23,024 bases of DNA from an uncultured Lachnospiraceae bacterium (GTDB lineage: Bacteria; Bacillota; Clostridia; Lachnospirales; Lachnospiraceae). The translations under genes were made by a program, and so were the position numbers. The notes under the pieces are model-generated. The model was not told the origin of the DNA, ran no database searches, and was given only the letters and a program-made list of their open reading frames with translations. Shown one piece after another: positions 14,224-22,697 of the stretch. The DNA lies in contig CAJTRA010000030.1 of NCBI GenBank assembly GCA_910578345.1, positions 1 to 23,024 on the forward strand, written 5' to 3'. How positions within the stretch are numbered: the stretch's first letter is position 1; each line of letters opens with the position of its first letter.

Positions 14224-15213
14224 CTAATTCTCCTGGATCGCCAGAAGCAGCAGTTCCATCGTCAGATCAAAATTCACATTGGCTTCCAACCTCTTCTTCG
14301 CACTCTGCAGCGCATTCACGATTGTCTCGATCCCCTCATAAGTGCTTCTGTCTGACATTTTCATGATCTGCTGAATCTCCTCTTTGAAGACAAGACTGTT
14401 CACATCCTTGGTTGCCTTGAAAAAGAGCACATCCCGATACCAGGCCGTCAAAATATCCAGATAGTCATTGACGTCAAATTTATACTCAGAAATCTTCTTG
14501 ATCGCCTTGACGATCTCGTTGATCTCCATGTCATTAATATTCTTCACCAGAGAGATCGCTTCCTCCTTAACTTTCTCAAACTCTTCGCTGCTGGCAAGCA
14601 GCTTTGCCTTACCGATATTGCCCCTGGCAAACGCCACGCAGATATTCGCCTTATAATCCGGTATCGCCAGCTCTTCCATCAGATATTTCTTCACCAGCCT
14701 GTCCGGCACGGGCTTCATATGCAGCACAACGCATCTGCTTAGGATCGTGGGAAGCAGCGCCTCCACATTGGTCGTCAAAATCAGGATCACGGCATAGGCC
14801 GGCGGCTCCTCCAATGTTTTCAGAAGAGCATTCTGCGCCTGTGGCGTCATTTTCTCTCCTTCATTGATAATATATACCTTCCGCGGGCTGCTGTACGGTT
14901 TGATTCCAATATCATTGTTGATCTGCGCGCGAATGTCCTCGACCCCGATTGTGTTGGGCTTCTCATGACTAATATAAATAATATCCGGCTGATTGTTGCC
15001 AAGCGCCTGTTTACAGGAATGACATTCCCCGCAAGGCTCGGTTTCGCCTTTCTCACACTGTAATGTCATTGCAAAGACTCTGGCAATAAACTCCTTGCCG
15101 GCACTGCGTTCTCCGTTGATGATATATGCATGTGATACCTTATTTGCAGCAATCGCATTCTGCAAATGCTCTTTGAGCTGCTCCTGTCCTACTATGTCTG
15201 TAAATTTAGCCAT
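14224..15213 (-). CDS. holB: DNA polymerase III delta-prime subunit
   Basis: Clamp-loader subunit, 329 residues, AAA+ fold. The N-terminal FTDIVGQEQLKEHL block and a P-loop-like GERSAGKEF (34-42) are present; the Lys40-Glu pair departs from the strict Walker A GK(S/T), which is common in delta-prime and suggests no ATP hydrolysis. A zinc-binding set is visible at Cys53, 61, 64 and 67. Downstream are KVYIINEGEKMTPQAQNALLKTLEEPP and the SRC motif in TILSRCVVLH. The neighbours yaaR and ricT are the same as in Bacillus. No other holB-like gene is in the window. Confidence 0.93.
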   Translation of the reverse strand: MAKFTDIVGQEQLKEHLQNAIAANKVSHAYIINGERSAGKEFIARVFAMTLQCEKGETEPCGECHSCKQALGNNQPDIIYISHEKPNTIGVEDIRAQINNDIGIKPYSSPRKVYIINEGEKMTPQAQNALLKTLEEPPAYAVILILTTNVEALLPTILSRCVVLHMKPVPDRLVKKYLMEELAIPDYKANICVAFARGNIGKAKLLASSEEFEKVKEEAISLVKNINDMEINEIVKAIKKISEYKFDVNDYLDILTAWYRDVLFFKATKDVNSLVFKEEIQQIMKMSDRSTYEGIETIVNALQSAKKRLEANVNFDLTMELLLLAIQEN

Positions 15214-15318
15214 CTATAACCCCACCCACTCTGTCTCTTCTGTCTGTATCTGCCTTTTCGCTCTCCTGTTTCTTTCCTTTCTGTTTCCGACTCCTGTACT
15301 GTTACGGATCTGTTACTT

Positions 15319-15759
15319 CTACGTAAAGATATCTAACAGTAATCCTCTAATCTCGCCAATCTTGCTTAAGATCGCCAGATTATCCTGCTCGTCTTTCACT
15401 AACTCCTGTGCAAGCTGATCCAGATTCTCATCGATCAGCCGGATGATGCCGTAGACCCTGTGCCTTCCCTTCCGATCCAGAAAATTCTCTCTGGAAAAAG
15501 CATGCGACCGATTAACAATCTCATTCAAGAAATCCTTGATCAATGCCCGATACCGCTTCATATCCTTGATGTCACGATGCTTTGCAAGCTTATCTCCTTG
15601 CCTGGTGATCTCTTCCATCATGCTGGTCAGAGCGTTCTGCAATTCCTGTTCTTCGATCCTGCTGACAAGCGTGAACTTAAAAGTGCCATCCGTCTCCTGC
15701 TGCTGCAGCGTCTGCTCCACCGGCGCCGCCTGTTGTATATTATTGACTTTAATATCCAT
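15319..15759 (-). CDS. YaaR family protein (DUF327)
   Basis: 146-residue soluble, helical protein of unknown function. The C-terminal half, from about 60 (DIKDMKRYRALIKDFLNEIVN) to RHRVYGIIRLIDENLDQL, matches the DUF327/YaaR family, which in B. subtilis sits beside holB. The first 30 residues are Gln-rich and probably disordered. The start at 15759 has GGAGG eight bases upstream, and its ATG overlaps the end of the kinase gene by 11 bp, implying translational coupling. A 105-nt gap separates it from holB. Confidence 0.88.
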   Translation of the reverse strand: MDIKVNNIQQAAPVEQTLQQQETDGTFKFTLVSRIEEQELQNALTSMMEEITRQGDKLAKHRDIKDMKRYRALIKDFLNEIVNRSHAFSRENFLDRKGRHRVYGIIRLIDENLDQLAQELVKDEQDNLAILSKIGEIRGLLLDIFT

Positions 15760-16375
15760 GCCTGCCGCCTCCCTTCACGCAGGAATGCACACCATTTTGC
15801 TCAAGATATTCTATGATCTCCTGCAGACAGCAATCCAGCTCATCATTATGAAATCTTCTCCCGATCCCCGTCCGTCTGATTTTCTCCTCTGAGAAATCCT
15901 CCGCATCTGCCAGAAACCGCCGGCACATCTCTTCATATTTCGGCTGGTCCTGCGCTTTCTCCCGATCCAGCGCCCTCTGAAGTCTCACACCGTCATCTAA
16001 CTCGATCAAAACCGGCAGCACCTTATCTGCCCCATAAAACTCCTGTATTTTCGTATATGCCTCTAACGTAGCTATCATCACATAAGAATGCTTTTCCAGA
16101 TTCATGGTTGCATCGGCAACTGTAAAATACCGCCATAATCCGAGGTAAGTGTGATATGCCCGATCCTCAATCACACGCCCATCCTTCACAAGATTCTGGA
16201 ATTCTTCCTCATTCCGAAAATGATACTCGACGCCTTCCTTCTCCCCTGCCCGGATCGGCCTGGTCGTGTAAGGAACAATCTTATGCAGATCCATTTCCTC
16301 CTGAGATAAAAGCTTCTTATAGATTGTATCTTTTCCTGATGAGCTCTTCCCCATCAGGCATACGATTTTTCCCAT
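15749..16375 (-). CDS. guanylate-kinase-like P-loop kinase
   Basis: 208 residues. The P-loop is GKSSSGKD at 9-16, and YTTRPIRAGEKEGVEYHF (about 36-53) corresponds to the GMP-binding TTR-PR-GE-G-YHF region of guanylate kinases. After that the usual NYYGT-type segment is replaced by AYHTYLGLWRYFT, so it is a divergent member and GMP specificity is not certain. In B. subtilis this position of the locus is held by thymidylate kinase (tmk). It overlaps yaaR by 11 bp. A candidate promoter lies upstream at 16415-16443. It may be a second gmk-like enzyme of Clostridia with a nucleotide or signalling role. Confidence 0.8.
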   Translation of the reverse strand: MGKIVCLMGKSSSGKDTIYKKLLSQEEMDLHKIVPYTTRPIRAGEKEGVEYHFRNEEEFQNLVKDGRVIEDRAYHTYLGLWRYFTVADATMNLEKHSYVMIATLEAYTKIQEFYGADKVLPVLIELDDGVRLQRALDREKAQDQPKYEEMCRRFLADAEDFSEEKIRRTGIGRRFHNDELDCCLQEIIEYLEQNGVHSCVKGGGRHGY

Positions 16376-16414
16376 AGCGCCAAATACCTTTTATCGATAA
16401 CTCCCTCTCTTTTA

Positions 16415-16443
16415 ATAATGCCATACTTTAGCTGGAATTTCAA
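16415..16443 (-). promoter_or_regulatory. candidate sigma-A promoter of the kinase-yaaR-holB operon
   Basis: Minus strand TTGAAA (16438-16443; 5/6), 17 nt, CATTAT (16415-16420; 4/6), about 40 nt before the kinase ATG. Correct spacing and position; moderate match. No terminator is seen for the decarboxylase gene just upstream. Confidence 0.45.
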
Positions 16444-16475
16444 ATTATTTTACAACTGTTACTTCAGCTGAACCG

Positions 16476-18251
16476 TTACATTATTTTACCGCAATTCCTA
16501 ACTACAGCAATTTTCCCTTCCTGTGAGACACCTTGCACCTGCAGCCCTGTATTCACACTCCTCCGGATCTGTGCGGTCAGTTCCCGGCTTACCGGTTCTC
16601 CGGGTACAGCCAGTGGAATCCCTGGTGGATATAGATGAATGAAATCTGCCGCCACTCTGCCAACCGCTTCCGTAAGAGAGACTTCTTCCCATTCGCCCAG
16701 GAAGGCTTCTTCTGCCGTCATATAACCTTTCCCACTCACAGCTTTCTTCCGTTGTGGTTTCCTGCAAGGTTCCTCCACATCTGTCTCTTTCGCCTCCTGC
16801 CTTGTCGCCTTAACTGGCCAAGCGCTCTGCAGCCTGCTTTTCTCTGTCTCTATCCTACCATCAATCTGCAGCAATGCGTCAGCCAATCTCTGCCAGCCTT
16901 CTTCTGTATCCATGATCGTCATGATCGCCAGAGCATATCGTTCCGCGGCCATCTCCATCTGCAGATGGTATTCATCCCGCAGCAGATCATACAACTGTCT
17001 GCCGCTCATGATTTCCTGTTTTACATGGATCAGCAGCTTTCCTATATCCCATCCACTCATACAATACTGCTTTTCTGCAATACTGTATTTCTCTGAATCT
17101 GACCCTGTACGCAGTTTTTCTTCTAATTCTGTCTTTTTCCTATAAGCTATATTTCCTATTTCTATAAAACGGCATTTTTCTACTTTTTTACAAAAAAGAT
17201 CATACTGCTGCTCCATAAATGCCCGGCGAGCTGCTCCGTTCTTTTCCAGATACCGGATACAGGAATCCATGCTGGCCATCAGCACATACGATGGGCTACT
17301 CGACTGCAGCATAGCCAGATACCTGCGAAGTTTCCCACGGTCTGCTCGTTCTCCCTGTACATGAAGAAGCGCTGTCTGTGTCATCGCCGGCAATGTCTTG
17401 TGCAGGCTGTGGATCACCAGATCCGCCCCCTGTGTGAGCGCGCCATGCGGCTCCCCACCCTGTAATCCCAGATGTGCGCCATGCGCTTCATCTACGATCA
17501 GTATTTTATCCCGCTCATGCACCACCTTTGCAATCGCACCTACATCCGACAGGATTCCTTCATAAGTCGGCGAGGTGATGACTACTGCGCTGCAGTTTGG
17601 ATATTCTTCCAACACAAGAGCCATGCCCTCTGCAGAGACACCCCCACAGATTCCATAGCTTTCCAACACCGGCGGTTCATAATAATGAATCGTCAAACCC
17701 TGCAGGATCACCGCATGGTAGACCGACTTATGGCAGTTGCGCGCGATCAGGATCTCCCCTCCCCGCTCTGCCACCGTCATAACAGATGCTAATACCCCGC
17801 AGGTACTACCATTAATCAGATAAAACGTTTCCGCCTTTTCATTTCCATAAAGCCGGTTTGCCCTCTGCTGCGCCTCCAGCAGAATCCCTTCTGCATGGTG
17901 TAGGTTATCAAATCCATCAATTTCCGTAATGTCAATGCCATAATACTGCGCCATCTCTCCCGCTTCCGCATTCCGCTTGTGCCCCGGCATATGACAGGGA
18001 TAGGAATCACTTCCACAATATTTGACCAGCTCACCATATAAGCTGTCAGGCTCGGTTTCTATATCTTTCCGGCTGCCATCTACAGACGTTTCCTTTATCT
18101 TACCTATACCCAAATTCTGCTCTCGCCCTCTCCTATTGTCTCCCGTATCATCTTTGTATTGTGATACGGTTTTGATATTCTCGTAATTCCTGTCCTGTTC
18201 TCCTCTTTCCTTAAGCGTATTGCAACCACTCTCAAGACGCTTTCGCGCCAT
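16476..18251 (-). CDS. Orn/Lys/Arg decarboxylase family PLP enzyme (YaaO-like)
   Basis: Fold-type I PLP enzyme related to B. subtilis YaaO and biosynthetic arginine/lysine decarboxylases. Conserved blocks: CHMPGHKRN (86-94), FYLINGST (143-150), VDEAHGAHLG (253-262) and the Schiff-base Lys285 in HSLHKTLPA; the C-terminal YPPGIPLAVPGE block is also present. At 591 residues it is about 110 longer than YaaO. The first 60 or so residues are a charged stretch without homology, overlapping the upstream HD-domain gene by 20 bp. The ATG at 18251 has a poorly spaced ribosome site, and a TTG at 18113 preceded by GGAGAGGGCG is an alternative start. A second insertion (about 475-505, rich in K, R, E) precedes the C-terminal domain. 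Substrate cannot be told from sequence; polyamine synthesis is the family role. Confidence 0.88.
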   Translation of the reverse strand: MARKRLESGCNTLKERGEQDRNYENIKTVSQYKDDTGDNRRGREQNLGIGKIKETSVDGSRKDIETEPDSLYGELVKYCGSDSYPCHMPGHKRNAEAGEMAQYYGIDITEIDGFDNLHHAEGILLEAQQRANRLYGNEKAETFYLINGSTCGVLASVMTVAERGGEILIARNCHKSVYHAVILQGLTIHYYEPPVLESYGICGGVSAEGMALVLEEYPNCSAVVITSPTYEGILSDVGAIAKVVHERDKILIVDEAHGAHLGLQGGEPHGALTQGADLVIHSLHKTLPAMTQTALLHVQGERADRGKLRRYLAMLQSSSPSYVLMASMDSCIRYLEKNGAARRAFMEQQYDLFCKKVEKCRFIEIGNIAYRKKTELEEKLRTGSDSEKYSIAEKQYCMSGWDIGKLLIHVKQEIMSGRQLYDLLRDEYHLQMEMAAERYALAIMTIMDTEEGWQRLADALLQIDGRIETEKSRLQSAWPVKATRQEAKETDVEEPCRKPQRKKAVSGKGYMTAEEAFLGEWEEVSLTEAVGRVAADFIHLYPPGIPLAVPGEPVSRELTAQIRRSVNTGLQVQGVSQEGKIAVVRNCGKIM

Positions 18252-18780
18252 GTCCTTTGTGTAGCCCGATCGTTTCCATCAGAGAACAGTACTTATCTGC
18301 AGTGGTGACCACCCAAGCTTCTCTGCACGTAGGCGGTACAACGGACAATGGCCACATATGTTTCTTGATGATCTCCCTCTGGACATCACTTAGCTCATAT
18401 TCCTTCTCCGCATTGCGAAGTGCGATTCCCGGATGCCAAAACCCATGCAGCCGCCTGCGCTCTGAAAGATGCTCCTTATCATGCCAGTCATAGAGGAAAT
18501 AATCATGTAAGAGCGCGCCTCTGACCAGATCATGTTTGTTGCACCCAATCCGAAACTTTTTGTTCAAGAGCAGGCTGTAACGCGCCACATTCATGACGTG
18601 GCTGTGCACCGTCATATTCCCATGCTGAATATGTCTCCTCGTATTCCTGAAATTCTCCGAATTCAAAATATCCGCCCCATGTTCTTTCAGCAAAGCATGA
18701 AGCCTCTTCTGTCTTTCATACAATCTCTGGATACGCTCTTTTCTCTTCTGCCTGCGTCTGATCAGAATACTCTCAAACAT
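18232..18780 (-). CDS. HD-domain phosphohydrolase-like protein
   Basis: 182-residue soluble protein. The HD-superfamily metal ligands are visible: His61 in VHSHVMNVARYSL, the His92-Asp93 pair in GALLHDYFLYDWH, and His116 in GFWHPGIAL, with a later Asp in TTADKYCS. Residues 1-40 are a strongly basic, helical N-terminus. AAAGGAAAG precedes the ATG at 18780. It overlaps the annotated start of the decarboxylase gene by 20 bp. HD proteins of this size act on nucleotides or phosphate esters; neither the substrate nor a gene name is recognisable. A 127-nt gap without a clear terminator separates it from azlD. Confidence 0.8.
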   Translation of the reverse strand: MFESILIRRRQKRKERIQRLYERQKRLHALLKEHGADILNSENFRNTRRHIQHGNMTVHSHVMNVARYSLLLNKKFRIGCNKHDLVRGALLHDYFLYDWHDKEHLSERRRLHGFWHPGIALRNAEKEYELSDVQREIIKKHMWPLSVVPPTCREAWVVTTADKYCSLMETIGLHKGHGAKAS

Positions 18781-18907
18781 TCTCTTTCCTTTCTCCGCAT
18801 TCGCGGCAATCTGTCTAAAAACATCCTTTTCTTATTTATATGATCTGCTGTTACGATTCGTCTCTTTCAGACGCACATAACAACGGCTTCTCCCGTTTCG
18901 TGACATT

Positions 18908-19249
18908 CTAGCCTGTTGCAAACACCAGCTGGACCAGAACCATGTAACATATCGTTCCAAGACTGATACTGAGCAGAATATTTTTCTTCCATAGATGCAG
19001 TCCTGCCACCAGAAGACCTGCCGTCAAAGATGGTACAAAACGAGAGGCCGCAGAAAAATCCACCCCTCTTAAACAATATACCACCAATACAGCCATAATA
19101 GCGGCCGGCAGCATAGCGCCCAAATACTGTACCGTCTTCGGCATTTCCTTCCTGCCGCCAAAAACAAGAAATGGAAAAGCCCGCAGCAATATGGTACAAA
19201 CTGCCACCACCGCAATGATCGCCAAAGAATAGACTCTGCCATCTGCCAT
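18908..19249 (-). CDS. azlD: AzlD-family branched-chain amino acid exporter subunit
   Basis: Small integral membrane protein of 113 residues with about four hydrophobic segments; TILLRAFPFLVFGGRK near the N-terminus and YLGAMLPAAIMAVLVVYCL are typical of the AzlD family. AzlC and AzlD together form a two-component export system for branched-chain amino acids and the analogue azaleucine in B. subtilis, and YgaZH (valine) is the E. coli counterpart. It starts 2 nt after the azlC stop, the expected arrangement for a two-subunit transporter. Confidence 0.9.
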   Translation of the reverse strand: MADGRVYSLAIIAVVAVCTILLRAFPFLVFGGRKEMPKTVQYLGAMLPAAIMAVLVVYCLRGVDFSAASRFVPSLTAGLLVAGLHLWKKNILLSISLGTICYMVLVQLVFATG

Positions 19250-19251
19250 CT

Positions 19252-19974
19252 TTATGCCGTCCCCCTTTTCTCAAGCATCAACCCTTTGCCCCGCCCCTGC
19301 ACCGCAAGCAGAACAATCACACAGGAACACAGAGCAGGCAGGATAAATCGGTCCGGACCCAGAATAAGCAGCCAGGAAACACCGCATACCGCACCCAGCA
19401 GAGCCGCAAAATGTGATTTCTGTTCCTGCCACTGTTCTACAACGATTACAATAAAAAGGGCTGTCATGGAAAAATCGATTCCTGTAGAATCAAAACCAAT
19501 CCCACTTCCAACCAGTGCACCCAACACGGATCCGATCACCCAATAGCAGTGATCCAGCAATGAGATCCAGAAAAAGACCTTCTCCTCTTTCATTCCTTCC
19601 GGCACCTTTACGCTGCACAGCAGAGAATATGTCTCATCGGTCAGCGAAAAAATCATATATGGGCAGGCTGCACCCATTTTCTTATACTTTTCTACAAAGG
19701 ACAATCCATAGAAAATATGTCTTCCATTAATAAAAAGTGTCATAACCGCAGCATAGAACAGACTTGCTCCGCCAGTCAACAGACTCACCAGAACAAACTG
19801 CATACTCCCCGCATAGATGACGACACTACTCAAAAAAGCCCACCAGAAACTATAACCCGCATCTTGTAGCAGAAGCCCGAACGCGATACCCAGAAAAAGA
19901 TACCCTAACATGACTGGCACAGACTGCCGGAACGCGAATCCCAGATATCCTTTTTTATTCTCCACCGTTTCCAT
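19252..19974 (-). CDS. azlC: AzlC-family branched-chain amino acid exporter subunit
   Basis: 240-residue membrane protein with multiple hydrophobic segments. AzlC family features are visible: GYLFLGIAFGLLLQDAGYSFWWAFLSS near the start, then IYAGSMQFVLVSLL and NGRHIFYGLSF, followed by SLTDETYSL. It is the large subunit paired with azlD directly downstream. The start at 19974 has only a distant GGAG (about 14 nt), so initiation may be weak or the start uncertain. A 74-nt gap separates it from the glycosyltransferase gene upstream; no Lrp/AsnC-type regulator gene is nearby. Confidence 0.9.
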   Translation of the reverse strand: METVENKKGYLGFAFRQSVPVMLGYLFLGIAFGLLLQDAGYSFWWAFLSSVVIYAGSMQFVLVSLLTGGASLFYAAVMTLFINGRHIFYGLSFVEKYKKMGAACPYMIFSLTDETYSLLCSVKVPEGMKEEKVFFWISLLDHCYWVIGSVLGALVGSGIGFDSTGIDFSMTALFIVIVVEQWQEQKSHFAALLGAVCGVSWLLILGPDRFILPALCSCVIVLLAVQGRGKGLMLEKRGTA

Positions 19975-20048
19975 CTTTAGGTTCTAACTCCATATTCTCA
20001 GTCATTTCTCATCGACGTATATAACCATAAAAGACCTGTAGGCTTGTG

Positions 20049-21239
20049 TCATACACTGCACGTCTCCTGCTCAACCAATGCGTGCAGCTGCATCGCTCTG
20101 TGCGCCCAGGTATGGCCTGCTTTTGCCAGATGATATCCCATGTCAGCAATCTCCTGCATATGGTCCGGATCCGCAAGCAGCTTTTCCGTGATTTCCGGCA
20201 GGTCTTCTAACTGTTTCAAAGAATATATCCTGCTGTCCACATCATCATGCAAAATACTATCCAGGTATACGCTGCTGTCGGTCAGACAAACCGCCCCATT
20301 CAACATAGAATTAAAGATCCTGTCATGCGCCCCATCTTTAAACCACGGCATCACATTCAAGGAAATTCGCGCCTGGCATAGCTTCTTCAGACATCCCACA
20401 GAATCAAGATGGTTCATAAGCATCAGATTTTCCCTGTGCTTACAGGGTAACAGATCCCAGCCGTCTCCAAACACATGTACCTTAATCCCCGCGTCCACCA
20501 GCATCTGCACGATCTTTCCTCTCAGAGTATAACGCACATATAAGTCAATAAAAGTAAGCGCCGCCATTGTTTTCTTAAGTTCCTCTTCCGGCACTTCCCC
20601 CAATTCTGCCGTCAAATGCGCTTCCGCCACTTCCTCTACCGTCCTGTGCGGATTTGCCAGCAGATCATCGATCATGCCATAGTAAAAGGCCGTGTATTCA
20701 TCGTCAATTCTTGTAATAAACTTCTCAAACGTTTTCGGCACACAATAATTCCCTACCATCATCACGTCATATTTCCTGTATGCGATCGGTACGTTCGACT
20801 TGTTCGGATATAACTGCGTCCCAGCCAGCGGCAAAAAAGGCCCACTTGCAATCTCCGGGAAAAAACGTCTCATATATTTCTCATGATTCCGGTCTATGCT
20901 GATATGATGATAGTTGCCTGGAACTTTTTCCAGAAAATGATGGTAATACATCGGATGATCCACAACAATATTGTAACTTGGTATCGCAAGCGCATCCCAC
21001 ATCATCACATCATTCTCATCCAAGAAATAGGTTTCTCCGCTCATACCATGAAAGTTAAAGTTAATCAGCACCGTATTTCCCTTTTCAAAGAACCGGAAGA
21101 ACTTCTCTGTGCTGCTCCAGGGATTGCCCAAATCATAGAGAAAGACCTCGTGTCCCATCTGTTGCATTGCTTCTGCGATCTGTCTTGAAAAATACCCTTG
21201 CGTCTCAATATCTCCCTCAAAAAAAAGCACTTTTTTCAT
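20049..21239 (-). CDS. CgeB-like glycosyltransferase (GT1/GT4-type fold)
   Basis: 396-residue soluble protein, no signal peptide. The N-terminus MKKVLFFEGDIETQGYFSRQIAEAMQQMG and the following Rossmann-type segments resemble the DUF3880/CgeB proteins. The C-terminal part (about 270-385) has the CgeB/Glyco_trans_1_2 pattern: GCLKKLCQARISLNVMPWF followed by DRIFNSMLNGAVCLTD, where the usual acidic residue is replaced by Asn. CgeB in B. subtilis is a spore-crust glycosylation protein; relatives glycosylate surface proteins or polysaccharides. It overlaps the EIIC gene by 4 bp (ATGA), so both are translated from one message. Sugar donor and acceptor cannot be read from sequence. Confidence 0.8.
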   Translation of the reverse strand: MKKVLFFEGDIETQGYFSRQIAEAMQQMGHEVFLYDLGNPWSSTEKFFRFFEKGNTVLINFNFHGMSGETYFLDENDVMMWDALAIPSYNIVVDHPMYYHHFLEKVPGNYHHISIDRNHEKYMRRFFPEIASGPFLPLAGTQLYPNKSNVPIAYRKYDVMMVGNYCVPKTFEKFITRIDDEYTAFYYGMIDDLLANPHRTVEEVAEAHLTAELGEVPEEELKKTMAALTFIDLYVRYTLRGKIVQMLVDAGIKVHVFGDGWDLLPCKHRENLMLMNHLDSVGCLKKLCQARISLNVMPWFKDGAHDRIFNSMLNGAVCLTDSSVYLDSILHDDVDSRIYSLKQLEDLPEITEKLLADPDHMQEIADMGYHLAKAGHTWAHRAMQLHALVEQETCSV

Positions 21240-22333
21240 ACTTGTACCCGATCCTCATCTGTATCCCGATATACCAAAGCTGTAATGATAAAACTGGCCA
21301 CGAATGCTGTCACGCCAACAATAATCGCTTTCGTCAGATTTCCCGGTTCTTCTATACTATAAAACATCAAGATCGAAGAAATACTGGAGAACATAAAAAT
21401 ATAACAGTGTACGGTCAAGATACCCTGAACGATACCGGCAATCAGACATCCCAGAACATTTCCGATCATGGGCGTTTTCTCCTTAAAGCATACACCAAAT
21501 ATGGAAGGCTCTGCAATACCTGTGATCAATACCGTCAACATCGCACTAAATGTCATCGCTTTCTTCTCTCGCTTCTTCGTTCTCACGAAAACACCCAGGT
21601 CACATCCTCCAAAGGACATATTAGAAATAAAAAGCGCTGCTATAATTCCGTAATCCACACCGGTAAGACCAATCTGCGTGATTGCCATCGTCATAAAAAT
21701 CCAGTGCATACCAGTAGAAACCAACAGAAGTGTTGACGCTGCAAACAGCCCCCATGCCAGAACCGGTACTTCTGTCTGCATACGATTCAGGGCATCTGCC
21801 AAAGCGCCGCTGATCAGGCTGACTGTTGGTTCAATCACAAGAATCCCCAACAGGGCTGTGAGGAAAATCGCACTGGCGGCCAGAAAATAAGGTTGCAGAC
21901 TCTCGCGGATCACTTTCTTAAGGCCCCGCATAATATACGACATACAATAGATCAACAAAATGATCGGAATGACACTGTAAGCATAGGTTGCCGACACTAC
22001 TGGAATCCCGGCAAATGTCACTCGTTCCCCACTCTCCATCAGTTCCGTAAAGTCAGGCAGCAGCATAATGCATACGCTTACAATCGCAATCAATGGATCC
22101 GTATCAAAATGTCGCGCCGCCGAATAAGCCACCAGTACCGGGAGAAAATAAAACGGCGCCGTTGCGACAGCAGAAAGGATTGCCTCTGTCGTTCCGGATA
22201 AAATATGCAATGTGGTCAGGAGCAGTATTACCATTTTAATAATACCACCTGCCAAAATAATCGGTATGATTGGGGCCATGCACTCACTGATATGATCAAA
22301 TACCGCTGTACATTGTTCTCTGATCTTAGACAT
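21236..22333 (-). CDS. stand-alone PTS EIIC-like sugar permease
   Basis: 365-residue membrane protein with about ten hydrophobic segments, family PTS_EIIC (glucose/beta-glucoside superfamily). The key GIAEPSIFGVCFKEK segment corresponds to the substrate-site GITEPAIFG motif, and SMHW-like GMHWIFMTMAITQIG is also present. There is no EIIB (phospho-Cys) or EIIA (phospho-His) domain in the protein, and none is encoded within the window, so normal phosphotransfer would need partners from elsewhere. The only co-transcribed gene is the CgeB-like glycosyltransferase. AAGGAG lies 10 nt upstream of the ATG and a candidate promoter at 22405-22433. Either a PTS permease using shared EIIB, or a transporter/sensor repurposed for glycosylation. 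Confidence 0.85.
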   Translation of the reverse strand: MSKIREQCTAVFDHISECMAPIIPIILAGGIIKMVILLLTTLHILSGTTEAILSAVATAPFYFLPVLVAYSAARHFDTDPLIAIVSVCIMLLPDFTELMESGERVTFAGIPVVSATYAYSVIPIILLIYCMSYIMRGLKKVIRESLQPYFLAASAIFLTALLGILVIEPTVSLISGALADALNRMQTEVPVLAWGLFAASTLLLVSTGMHWIFMTMAITQIGLTGVDYGIIAALFISNMSFGGCDLGVFVRTKKREKKAMTFSAMLTVLITGIAEPSIFGVCFKEKTPMIGNVLGCLIAGIVQGILTVHCYIFMFSSISSILMFYSIEEPGNLTKAIIVGVTAFVASFIITALVYRDTDEDRVQV

Positions 22334-22404
22334 CTCTATGATTCTCCTTCTTTAACCGCTTTTCCCTGACCGCATCCTCTGCCATCTCATGCCCACATAA
22401 TCGT

Positions 22405-22433
22405 ATCATACTCTATTCTAAATTCCTACACAA
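22405..22433 (-). promoter_or_regulatory. candidate promoter of the EIIC-glycosyltransferase pair
   Basis: Minus strand TTGTGT (22428-22433), 17 nt, TATGAT (22405-22410; 5/6), about 75 nt upstream of the EIIC ATG and just after the tRNA terminator. No BglG-type antiterminator (RAT) hairpin was recognised in the leader. Confidence 0.5.
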
Positions 22434-22470
22434 AATTGCTGCTGTAATAAAAATAGCTACGGTATCAACA

Positions 22471-22507
22471 AAAGAAACCTCTGAAAAGACATCATACTTT
22501 TCAGAGG
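22471..22507 (-). terminator. intrinsic terminator of the tRNA operon
   Basis: Perfect 11-bp stem: 22497-22507 pairs with 22478-22488 around an 8-nt loop, followed on the minus strand by TTTCTTTT. Located 27 nt after tRNA-Lys. Confidence 0.9.
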
Positions 22508-22533
22508 CTGGTTACTTCGCTGCTTCTTATAAG

Positions 22534-22606
22534 TGAACCACTGGGGATTCGAACCCCAGACAACTTGATTAAAAGTCAAGTGCTCTACCACCTGAGCTAG
22601 TGGTCC
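22534..22606 (-). tRNA. tRNA-Lys (TTT)
   Basis: 73 nt. Acceptor GGACCAC pairs with GTGGTTC (one G-T), D-arm TAGCTCAG, anticodon stem-loop CTTGACTTTTAATCAAG with anticodon TTT, and T-arm GGTTCGAAT. Discriminator A; CCA not encoded. Last tRNA before the terminator. Confidence 0.96.
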
Positions 22607-22618
22607 ATAATAGAAAAA

Positions 22619-22691
<73 letters not shown>

Positions 22692-22697
22692 ATTGAG

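Noticed and set aside
18830..18907. Small hairpins downstream of azlD as a terminator
   Set aside because: Stems of only five base pairs and no T-tract.
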